Of a stretch of 64,000 nucleotides of DNA, positions 36,412 to 44,841 are shown piece by piece. This DNA is from DRPN01 sp964599235 (GTDB taxonomy: Bacteria > Bacteroidota > Bacteroidia > Bacteroidales > VadinHA17). How positions within the stretch are numbered: the first letter of the stretch is position 1; each line of letters starts with the position of its first letter. Location: contig CAZRDX010000010.1 of NCBI GenBank assembly GCA_964599235.1, positions 1-64,000 of the forward strand, read 5' to 3'. The translations under genes and the position numbers were made by a program. The notes beneath the pieces were generated by a model. The model was given only the letters and a program-made list of their open reading frames with translations, was not told the DNA's origin and did not search any database.

Positions 36412-37953
36412 ATGAGCGTGAACAAAGGTGTATATCTCTTGTTGCTGGTTTTCCTCCCCTTTGCCGGATGTCGGAAAGAGTGGAATGACCATTACGGTGA
36501 TTTTCCAGCTACCGTCGACATGAATGTCTGGAAAGCCATGCAGGAAGATGAAAGGATTTCTTCGTTTGTGGAGATCATTCAGAAGAACCATCTGGATACC
36601 TTGTTTGATACCAAGGAAATATATACAGTAGCAGCCCCTTCCAATGAAGCCATTGCCGGTTACGGAGGTGCAGGAGCTTTCGGCGATATCGTGCTGAAAT
36701 ACCATTTCTGGATCCATTTTATCAACACATCGGATATTCAGGGGAAACGGAAGGTTCAGACAATGACCAAGAAATTCGCCTTGTTCGAGAAAAAAGGGGA
36801 GGAAGTGAAGATCGATGGATGCGATGTCACTTATCAGAGCCCGCTATACAGGAACGGCAGGTATTTTGTCCTCGATAAGGTGCTGGAACCGCGGCCTAAC
36901 ATTTACGAATATTATGCCGAAGTAAACCCCGTGCTCACAAGATACATCGACAGTCAGGACACCCTGATCCTCGATAAGGAGAAAAGCCGGCCCATCGGTT
37001 TCGATGAAGAGGGGAATACCATATACGACACAGTGGCGACGCTTGAGAATAAGTTTGAATGGAAATATTTTCCGGTGAAACATGAGTTCCGGACCAAAGC
37101 TGCCACCATGGTCTTCCCCAAAGCGGAAGACTACAACCGTGCACTCACGGTCATGGCCCAGGCGATAGGAGGCAGTTACCAGGATTACCGGGACATTCCC
37201 GAGGAGTGGCAATACGACGTTCTTATGCCTTATCTGTTGTATCAAGGAGTTTTCTATGGCATGATCGAGCCTGAGGAATTTCTATGGAGTTCACCCACCG
37301 ATACGGCCAAGCTGCTGAACGTTTTGGGTGACAGTGTGGTGATCACCTACGTGCCCGTCGACAAGATGATCTGCAGCAATGGCTATGCATACAATTACGA
37401 AGATTTTGAGATCCCCGATTCCCTTTACAACGGCAACAACCGTTATGAAGGGGAATATCTGGTGCAGCAGACCGGGAGCAACCGTTTTGCTTGGTATGAG
37501 TTCGTGACGGTGGAAAGCTCCATTCCTTTGCAGCCCGCCAAAGACCTGGTCAGGGAAGCTTCCAACGATACGATCCTCCGGGTGATGTTCCCCTCAGGTT
37601 ACAACGGCACCTTTTCGATAGAGTTTGAGGGTAAACTGCTCTTCCCGCGAAAATACAGGATGATCATCAGGACCCACATGGATATCGGAGGTGTTTACAA
37701 CATTTATGTTAATGATGAACTGGTGCGTACTTTTGATTACCACGATTATGTGATCTACCGGGGGGTTCTGCCAAGTGTGGTACCAGGCAAGCGTTTCCGC
37801 CCCGACGGACGATACAACAGCTTTGATATGTGGGTGAACAGTGTTACCGAATACGGCAAACCCAGGATCAGGATCGAGTATGTCGAACCGGGAGAGGTAG
37901 CATACAACGGCCTGGTGATCGATTACATAGATTTTGTTCCTGCAGAACAGTAA
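36412..37953 (+). CDS. Fasciclin-domain lipoprotein 3
   Basis: 513 residues; lipoprotein signal FLPFAGC. FAS1-like segments: RISSFVEIIQKNHLDTLFD with IYTVAAPSNEAIAGY (about 45-80), and RYFVLDKVLEPRPNIYE, the usual end of a FAS1 domain, near 150. A second, diverged FAS1-like region spans about 165-330. The C-terminal beta-rich domain ends YNGLVIDYIDFVPAEQ, like the preceding gene. The gap to the gene before is 9 bp and to the next susC 20 bp. No catalytic residues were recognised. It probably sits at the cell surface with the second SusCD pair. Confidence 0.78.
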   Translation: MSVNKGVYLLLLVFLPFAGCRKEWNDHYGDFPATVDMNVWKAMQEDERISSFVEIIQKNHLDTLFDTKEIYTVAAPSNEAIAGYGGAGAFGDIVLKYHFWIHFINTSDIQGKRKVQTMTKKFALFEKKGEEVKIDGCDVTYQSPLYRNGRYFVLDKVLEPRPNIYEYYAEVNPVLTRYIDSQDTLILDKEKSRPIGFDEEGNTIYDTVATLENKFEWKYFPVKHEFRTKAATMVFPKAEDYNRALTVMAQAIGGSYQDYRDIPEEWQYDVLMPYLLYQGVFYGMIEPEEFLWSSPTDTAKLLNVLGDSVVITYVPVDKMICSNGYAYNYEDFEIPDSLYNGNNRYEGEYLVQQTGSNRFAWYEFVTVESSIPLQPAKDLVREASNDTILRVMFPSGYNGTFSIEFEGKLLFPRKYRMIIRTHMDIGGVYNIYVNDELVRTFDYHDYVIYRGVLPSVVPGKRFRPDGRYNSFDMWVNSVTEYGKPRIRIEYVEPGEVAYNGLVIDYIDFVPAEQ

Positions 37954-37973
37954 AAGATAAGGAAGTGCTGAAC

Positions 37974-40900
37974 ATGGAAAAGAAGATCCCAGTCAAGATC
38001 GAAAGGACCGGCCTCCATGGCCCGGCAGGCATATTCCGGAATGTTTTCAGGGAGATGGCCGAAGGGCTGCTCCGGCCGGGCTTGATGACCATTGCAGTGT
38101 TCCTGTTGTGGGTTGGCGGGCTCGTAGCCCAGGACTCACTGGTCGTCAGGGGCGTGGTGGTCAACAGCCGTCATGAGCCCGTATCGAACGTTTCCATCGG
38201 GGTGGAAGGATCCTCCCGGATGCCCGTGGTGACGGACAGCTCAGGGGCTTTTACCCTTACCGTTCCCGATGGTGACAGCTGGCTGGTGGTGTCGCCTTCA
38301 TCAGGATACAAAAAAAGAAGGGTCTACCTCAACGGAAGAACTTCCTTGACCCTCTGGCTTACCGCTCTGGACCGTGAATCAGGCGACGATGTTCTGCAGA
38401 TCCTTTCGGTGCCTCATCCCCGAAAAGACATAGTGGCCGCCTACAGTTACCTCTCTCCTGAGAATGTCAAAGAGACTCCTGCCCTTTCCATCGATCAGTA
38501 TTTTTCCGGTCGTGTTCCTGGTCTGGAGGTGATGAACCACTCGGGAGACCCCGGGTCGGGGACTTCTCTCTTCCTGAGAGGGGTGCATAGTCTGAACGCC
38601 ACAACAGGTCCGCTTTTCATCGTGGATGGTATCCCGCTGATGACCAAGGGGGTGTTCCGTTCCCTTCTGGATGGATATGAATACAACCCGTTACTGGCCG
38701 TCAACCCTCTGGACATCTCCATGGTGACCGTGGTCAAAGACCCCGTGGTGACGGCTGCTTACGGATCCAAAGGATCGGAAGGGCTCATCATCGTTGAGAC
38801 GCTTGATCCCAGTGCCACACAAACTTCGATCGACCTGGACGTGCGCAGCGGCTATTCCCTTCAACCATCTCGCCAGATACCTCAGCTCAATGCCCTGCAA
38901 CACAAAACCCTCGTCTCTGAAGTGCTCTTCTCCTCCGGGATACCGGAAGAACAGATCAGAGAAGACTACCCCAACCTTTTCCTTGAACCGGATGATCAGC
39001 GTTTTATCGACTATCAGCACAATACCAACTGGCAGGATCTGATCTTCAGGAATGCGGCGTTCTATAATGTGAACGTCAAGGTGAAGGGAGGGGATGCGAT
39101 CGCCCGGTACGGCCTCTCCTTCGGTTACAACAGCAGCAACGGGATCATCCGGAAAACAGGTTACGACGGGTATAACCTCCGTTTTGTCAGTCTTCTCAAT
39201 GTTTTCAGATGGCTGAGGATGAATGCCAGCGTCTCACTGGCCTACAACAATGCCAGCCTTAAAGAATCGGCCCTTGTTTCCCAGACCAGTCCCATCATGA
39301 CCAGTCTTGCCAAGTCGCCCATGCTCAACCCTTACAAATACGATGATGAAGGAAGAGAACTCAACATCCTGGCAGAGGTGGACGAACTGGGGGTGAGCAA
39401 TCCCCAGGCGGTCATTGACAATTATGAGGCAGGGTACAGCAACTTCAACTTCCTCTCGACCCTCGGTTTTACGGCGGATATCAATAAATACCTGATGGCC
39501 CGGACCAACTTTGGTATCGTCTACAACCTGTTCAAGGAACATATCTTCATGCCCAACATCGGGATGGAATCGTATTACAACGACGAAGCCTACAATGTTT
39601 CCAAACTCAACAACAACAGCCTCTCCGGCTTCTACAACAACACATACCTCACTTATCACCGTGCAATTTCTCGGGATCATGTCATTTCTTCGGTCAGCGG
39701 GATGAATCTCTATACCAACAAATATGAACAAGACTGGGGGCTCACCAAGAACGCTCATCCCAATGACCAGTACAGGAACCTTCAGGACGGGGCCTCCAAT
39801 CTTCGTGAGATCGGTGGTCAGAACAGAGCATGGAACTGGATCTCCTTTTACGAATACTTCAATTACGCATATCAGGACAAGTACATGGCGTCGTTCTCGT
39901 TCTCGTTCGACGGTTCTTCCCGTGTCGGGAAATATGCCGCCAATACCTTGCGGTTGGGGGTTCCTTTCGGGGTCTTCTGGTCGATGGGGGCAGCATGGCG
40001 GCTTTCCAGTGAGGATTTTCTCAAGGACCGTTCTTCCGTCGACGATCTCAAACTTCGGCTGACGTGGGGACGTTCAGGCAATGACAACATCGGGGAGGAG
40101 AATGCCACCAATTACTACCGACCGGCCAGGTACCGGGAAACGGTCGGTCTGGTCCCTGCGGTGGTGCCCAACGACTCGCTCACCTACGAGACGGTGACCC
40201 AGCTTGATCTGGGAGCCGATCTGGCCATGTGGGGCAACCGCCTGAGGGTCTCGCTCGACCTTTACCGTTCGGTGTCGGACAACCTGTTGTTGTACGTTCC
40301 CATACCTTCCTATTTCGGTTTCAGCTTCCGGCCTGAGAATGCCGGTAAGATGCGCAACCTCGGTGTCGATCTGGGGCTGTCGTATACGCTCCTTGACCGG
40401 GGTTACCTGACCTGGGATATCTACACTACCTTCTCTTATGTGGCCAACCGGATCACCGAGATCAAAGGAGGTAAGCTCGTCACGGAAATTCCTGGTGGGG
40501 AGATCGTCAACATGCCGGGGGAAACGGCCAACAGTTTCTACGGATACATATACGAGGGTGTCTATGCCACGACAGAGGAGGCGGAGACGGCCGGCCTCGT
40601 GAATGCAAAGCTGATCCCCTACAGGGCCGGAGATGCCCGCTACCGGGATATCTCAGGTCCGGACGGCATGCCCGATGGAGTCATCAACGAATACGACAAG
40701 ACCATCATCGGTTCCGCCCTTCCTGAATTCTTTGGAGGCCTTGGCAACCGGGTCCGGTACCATCGCTGGAGCTTCCGTCTTTTCCTTCAGTTCGTTGGGG
40801 GACGGGATGTGTTCAACTACGTCCGTTCCAGAAATGAGAGCATGGAAGGCCTGGAGAACCAGAGCAGTCATGTGCTCAACCGTTGGCAATATGAAGGACA

Positions 40901-41210
40901 GCAAACCGATGTGCCCCGTGCCGTCTATGGCGATCTGCCCGGTAACGCCGACTTTTCCACCAGATGGATCGAGAACGGGTCCTTCCTCAGAGTGAAAGAA
41001 CTTTCGGTAAGCTATACCTTGCCGGGAGAGTTCCTTGTCTTCAAAAATGCCCGATTCTATCTCTCGGCTAACAACCTTCTTACTTTTTCCAGATATCTCG
41101 GATATGATCCGGAATTCTCCTATTCTTACCTTCCGGGTTATCAGGGGATCGATTACGGGCTGACCCCGTGCCACAGAGAGTTCGTTTTTGGATTTAAACT
41201 GGGATTCTAA
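37974..41210 (+). CDS. SusC-family TonB-dependent transporter (fasciclin operon, pair 2)
   Basis: 1078 residues from the ATG at 37974. The frame is open further upstream, but that part overlaps the preceding gene and is not conserved. The N-terminus is unusual: about 38 polar residues precede the hydrophobic signal segment MTIAVFLLWVGGLVAQ. A carboxypeptidase-regulatory-like domain (about 60-130), plug (SIDQYFSGRVPGLEVM, HSGDPGSGTSLFLRG, MVTVVKDPVVTAAYGSKGSE) and barrel ending FGFKLGF follow. It has no STN domain. It differs widely from the first SusC, so the two pairs are not a recent duplication. Confidence 0.87.
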   Translation: MEKKIPVKIERTGLHGPAGIFRNVFREMAEGLLRPGLMTIAVFLLWVGGLVAQDSLVVRGVVVNSRHEPVSNVSIGVEGSSRMPVVTDSSGAFTLTVPDGDSWLVVSPSSGYKKRRVYLNGRTSLTLWLTALDRESGDDVLQILSVPHPRKDIVAAYSYLSPENVKETPALSIDQYFSGRVPGLEVMNHSGDPGSGTSLFLRGVHSLNATTGPLFIVDGIPLMTKGVFRSLLDGYEYNPLLAVNPLDISMVTVVKDPVVTAAYGSKGSEGLIIVETLDPSATQTSIDLDVRSGYSLQPSRQIPQLNALQHKTLVSEVLFSSGIPEEQIREDYPNLFLEPDDQRFIDYQHNTNWQDLIFRNAAFYNVNVKVKGGDAIARYGLSFGYNSSNGIIRKTGYDGYNLRFVSLLNVFRWLRMNASVSLAYNNASLKESALVSQTSPIMTSLAKSPMLNPYKYDDEGRELNILAEVDELGVSNPQAVIDNYEAGYSNFNFLSTLGFTADINKYLMARTNFGIVYNLFKEHIFMPNIGMESYYNDEAYNVSKLNNNSLSGFYNNTYLTYHRAISRDHVISSVSGMNLYTNKYEQDWGLTKNAHPNDQYRNLQDGASNLREIGGQNRAWNWISFYEYFNYAYQDKYMASFSFSFDGSSRVGKYAANTLRLGVPFGVFWSMGAAWRLSSEDFLKDRSSVDDLKLRLTWGRSGNDNIGEENATNYYRPARYRETVGLVPAVVPNDSLTYETVTQLDLGADLAMWGNRLRVSLDLYRSVSDNLLLYVPIPSYFGFSFRPENAGKMRNLGVDLGLSYTLLDRGYLTWDIYTTFSYVANRITEIKGGKLVTEIPGGEIVNMPGETANSFYGYIYEGVYATTEEAETAGLVNAKLIPYRAGDARYRDISGPDGMPDGVINEYDKTIIGSALPEFFGGLGNRVRYHRWSFRLFLQFVGGRDVFNYVRSRNESMEGLENQSSHVLNRWQYEGQQTDVPRAVYGDLPGNADFSTRWIENGSFLRVKELSVSYTLPGEFLVFKNARFYLSANNLLTFSRYLGYDPEFSYSYLPGYQGIDYGLTPCHREFVFGFKLGF

Positions 41211-41212
41211 GT

Positions 41213-43087
41213 ATGAACAATATGATGCGGTTCAAAAGAACACGTTCTCTCGGTATTCTCTTTGCCGGGCTGCTCATGCTGACGGCCATGAGCTCTTGTC
41301 AGAAGTTCCTGAACCCTGACCAGGAGATTGACATTACCGATGATAAACTGTTCAATGACTGGTACGAATACCGGTCGGTGGAGATGGGACTCTATGCCTT
41401 GCAGGCGCAACTGGTCGAGCAGATCATCATCCTGGGGGAACTGCGTGGCGACCTGCTGACGGTGACACCGAACGCCGACCCGGATATGGTGGAGGTGTAT
41501 AATTTCAGCATTTCCAGGGAAAACAAGTACGCATCTCCCGTCAATTTTTTCCGCCTTATTTCGGCCAGCAACAATCTGATCCGTGTACTCAAGGAACGCC
41601 ATCCTGAGGTGATGGACCCGGGAAGTCCCGTGAACAACTATGACAAACTGTATGGCGAGGCCCTCTGTATGCGCGCCTGGGCTTACTTCAACGCCGTCAG
41701 GATTTACGGGAAGGTACCTTTCATATATGAGTCGCTGACCACCATGGAGGAAGTGAACGACTATCTCAACTCCCCCGGCACTTATATCGACAGTGTTTCC
41801 ATTACTTTCGGCATTGACGGCTATGAGAACGATACGGTTTATAACGAGCCCGTTGAGCTGGAGAAGAAATACTTTGACGAGCGGCTGGTGATCGACTATT
41901 TCACCAACGAACTCGAGAAAAAAGTGAAAGCGGTGGGGGTCAACCATTACATCTACAACAACGATAAGACCTGGGAGGTCACGATCTGGAACCCATATGC
42001 CTACCATGCCCTGTTGGGTATCATGTATCTGACAGAGGGCGACCTGGCCCAGGCAGCCCGTCATTTTGAGACGATCGTCTACAACAATACCGACAACCTG
42101 CGTTACCAGCTTGACAGGACTTTTTCCTATGGTAACTGGAAAAACATCTTCACGGGGATCGACATCCGGGAACATATCCTTACCCTATGGTTCAGCAAAT
42201 CCTATCTGCAGCAGAACCGTCTGCAGGAGATCTTTGACAACCGCTCTCCCCACAAATACATGCTGAAACCAACCCTTCAGGCCGTTCTGAAATGGGAGAC
42301 GATATGGGATGATTTCACACTCCGCATCAACAACCAGTTCCCTGATGAAACCAGGCTGGAAAAGAAAGGCCGTCCTGGTGATTTTTACAGAGGCTACGGG
42401 GTGTCGTATGCCTATCTCAGGAACGATGAGATGATCCCCGACAGTATTGTGCAGAAAGCACTGTTCGTAAGGTCTGACGGTGACTTCTACCGTTCCGGAC
42501 AGATGATCGAGGGTGCGGATACGGTCGTATGGAAATACTGTATCCATAAAGGGGTCTTTGACGAGGACGCTAACTTCCCGGTATATCGGGCTGCCGGCAT
42601 CCATCTCTGGCTGGCCGAAGTGTATGTGTACTGGGCCTTTGAACAGAACGGTATTGTTCGTCCCTTTACTTCCAATGCCGTGAACATCGTCAACGACGGT
42701 TCCAATTATGCCACCTCCGCCAGCCGCCCCCAGATGGGTGTTCGCGGACGCGTGGGCTTTGGCGGTCAGTATGACGGGATCAGCGTGGGGAACATCAACT
42801 ATCTTCATGATCCTTTCTCCAACAGGATCATCGGTTATCTTGATCTGTCCGGTAATTTTGCAGCCAAACAGCGTTACCTGATGGACCAGATCCTGGACGA
42901 GAAAGCCCGTGAACTGGCTTTCGAAGGAGAGAGATTCTATGATCTGATGCGGGTGGCCAAACGCAGGAACGATCCGTCATACCTGGCTTCCCGTGTGGCA
43001 GCCAAATTCCCTCCCGGGAAAAGGGAAGAGATCTATAACTATCTCCTTGACCCCAACAACTGGTACATCCACTACTTTGACGAATGA
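41213..43087 (+). CDS. SusD/RagB-family lipoprotein (fasciclin operon, pair 2)
   Basis: 624 residues, larger than pair 1's SusD. Lipoprotein signal LTAMSSC. SusD hallmarks: KLYGEALCMRAWAYFNAVRI (TPR-like), YPVYRAAGIHLWLAEVY-type binding helix region near 460, and ARELAFEGERFYDLMRVAKRR near the C-terminus. It is two bases after the SusC stop, so the pair is translationally coupled. It is the last gene of the seven-gene operon. No clear U-tract terminator follows. Confidence 0.88.
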   Translation: MNNMMRFKRTRSLGILFAGLLMLTAMSSCQKFLNPDQEIDITDDKLFNDWYEYRSVEMGLYALQAQLVEQIIILGELRGDLLTVTPNADPDMVEVYNFSISRENKYASPVNFFRLISASNNLIRVLKERHPEVMDPGSPVNNYDKLYGEALCMRAWAYFNAVRIYGKVPFIYESLTTMEEVNDYLNSPGTYIDSVSITFGIDGYENDTVYNEPVELEKKYFDERLVIDYFTNELEKKVKAVGVNHYIYNNDKTWEVTIWNPYAYHALLGIMYLTEGDLAQAARHFETIVYNNTDNLRYQLDRTFSYGNWKNIFTGIDIREHILTLWFSKSYLQQNRLQEIFDNRSPHKYMLKPTLQAVLKWETIWDDFTLRINNQFPDETRLEKKGRPGDFYRGYGVSYAYLRNDEMIPDSIVQKALFVRSDGDFYRSGQMIEGADTVVWKYCIHKGVFDEDANFPVYRAAGIHLWLAEVYVYWAFEQNGIVRPFTSNAVNIVNDGSNYATSASRPQMGVRGRVGFGGQYDGISVGNINYLHDPFSNRIIGYLDLSGNFAAKQRYLMDQILDEKARELAFEGERFYDLMRVAKRRNDPSYLASRVAAKFPPGKREEIYNYLLDPNNWYIHYFDE

Positions 43088-43712
43088 TCCACGGATCCTT
43101 TATGATCCTCCCTTTCGTCCAAAGGGGAGATCCTCTATGTGAGAAAGAGGGAAAGATCGCTGCGCTCTCCTACCTGAACCTCCCTGCAGGCCGTTCGTGC
43201 AGAGAGAGATAATGAACAGTTCCCTGCCGTTTTCATAAGGCAACGGACCTTCATGAGAACTCTCATCGTGAAGGCTAGTACAATCTTGCTTTGAAGACAA
43301 TGTCCTTTCTTGTCGATAAGAGCGGGCAGGGCTGGTCCGGACGGGTTTATTGCCGGGACCTTCTTGCAGGGTATATCAGTTGTTCAGGGAGGGGACAGGC
43401 GGTGAGACTCACTTTCGGTGGCAGGCTGCCAAGATGAGGGAAGAACCCTCTGCCGTTATGAGCGGGTGCCGGACAACCCCGAACCCTGCACCGTCCTGTT
43501 CAGTATCGGGTCGAACCCGGGGAGTCAATGCCTGCGTGGACACTCACTCACCGGATATACTTCCGAAGTGGCGTTTGCAATGAAAGGAAAAGGACGAAAA
43601 GAGAGACGCGAGGACTCCCGGAAGTTTTTACGGGGACCGATGTACGCCGAAAGATGGAAAATTGAGGAATATTTGCGAAATTTGGCCAGGAACACAGGTC
43701 GAGGGACAGATC
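43088..43712. other. Gap between the fasciclin operon and the GH20 gene
   Basis: 625 bp with short open frames but no protein family recognised. A good hairpin lies at 43248-43274 (CCTTCA/TGAAGG outside TGAGA/TCTCA), without a T-run. TTTG repeats at 43672-43684 precede the GH20 start but do not form a clean promoter. Confidence 0.4.
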
Positions 43713-44780
43713 ATGAGGAAGATCTTTTTTCTGTTAATGGCGGCAATGATGGTCGCTTCCTGTTCCCTGATGAACGAAGACCATTTCTCTTTGCCAGAGC
43801 CGGAATTCATCCGGGGGATTTCCCTCCAGGCTCCCATGAAGGATCCCGCTCGTTTTATACGGTTTATCGATGATGAGCTGGCTCCGAGGGGTGTGAACGT
43901 GCTCATCCTGCGTATCAATTATGACCTGGAATGGAGAAGCCATCCCGAGTTGAACGACCCCTGGTGGATGTTGCATCAGACAGATGCCAGAAAGATCGTT
44001 CAGGCGTGCCGTCGTAACCATATCAAACTGGTCCCGCTCATCAACTGCCTGGGGCACCAGTCATGGCAACAGTGGAAAGGCGCCTTGCTGAAGGAATATC
44101 CACAGTTCGAGGAAGACCCGATGGGGAGGGATACCCTTCCGGATTTTTACTGCCGGAGCTATTGTCCCAATTCCGGCGTGCATGAGGTGTTGTTCGATCT
44201 TCTGGATGAAGCGGTGGATGTCTTTGAGAGCAAAGATCTCCATGTGGGCATGGACGAGGTTTTTATCATTGGGTCGGATTCCTGCAAGAACGGTTGTGCC
44301 GATGTACCGCATTACAAGCTTTTTGCGGATGAAGCACGTCGTCTGCACGATCATCTGGCTTCGCGGGGGGTGCGTATGTGGATGTGGGGAGACCGGCTCA
44401 TCGACGGCCGTGCAACGGGTCTGGGCAAATGGGAGGCCAGCCTCAACGATACATGGCAATACCGGGACAGTCTGCCCAGGGATATCCTGATCTGCGATTG
44501 GCATTACACGCGGGAGACCACCACGCCGGAAATGTTCGCTGCAGAAGGTTTCGACGTGGTGAGCTGCTCCTGGCGAACACCCTACATCGCAAAAAAACAA
44601 CTGCTCAAGATGCAGCATGCCCGCACAAATGAAGATCCCTATTCTCCTCATATGAAAGGCGTGATCCATACCGTCTGGTGTTCCACCAGCGACTTCCTTG
44701 ATGCCTTCGAAGGGAAGATCGTGAGCGACGAGGTACGTGACGCCCGGCAGACATTCCTTACCCTCAGCGGAAGTTGGTGA
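43713..44780 (+). CDS. Family 20 glycoside hydrolase lipoprotein (beta-hexosaminidase-like)
   Basis: 355 residues from the ATG at 43713, which gives a lipoprotein signal (MMVASC). The GH20 acid/base pair is visible in HVGMDEVFI (Asp181-Glu182), within a TIM-barrel layout (VNVLILRINYDLEW, KLVPLINCLGHQSW, then GVRMWMWGDRLIDG). GH20 enzymes remove terminal GlcNAc or GalNAc by substrate-assisted catalysis. The protein is short: it lacks the N-terminal GH20b domain. It lies 25 bp upstream of the GH3 gene and upstream of the FecI/FecR PUL. A related non-hexosaminidase specificity is possible. Confidence 0.78.
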   Translation: MRKIFFLLMAAMMVASCSLMNEDHFSLPEPEFIRGISLQAPMKDPARFIRFIDDELAPRGVNVLILRINYDLEWRSHPELNDPWWMLHQTDARKIVQACRRNHIKLVPLINCLGHQSWQQWKGALLKEYPQFEEDPMGRDTLPDFYCRSYCPNSGVHEVLFDLLDEAVDVFESKDLHVGMDEVFIIGSDSCKNGCADVPHYKLFADEARRLHDHLASRGVRMWMWGDRLIDGRATGLGKWEASLNDTWQYRDSLPRDILICDWHYTRETTTPEMFAAEGFDVVSCSWRTPYIAKKQLLKMQHARTNEDPYSPHMKGVIHTVWCSTSDFLDAFEGKIVSDEVRDARQTFLTLSGSW

Positions 44781-44805
44781 ACCTTTTCCTTCAAGTTGTT
44801 GTGAA

Positions 44806-44841
44806 ATGAAAATGAAAATGAAACTGAAACTGAAACTGAAA
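44806..44841 (+). repeat. In-frame hexanucleotide tandem repeat in the GH3 signal peptide
   Basis: Six tandem copies of NTGAAA: three ATGAAA then three CTGAAA, encoding alternating Met/Leu-Lys. Copy-number slippage would change the charged n-region of the signal peptide by two residues per unit without breaking the frame, and would add or remove potential ATG starts. Confidence 0.75.
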
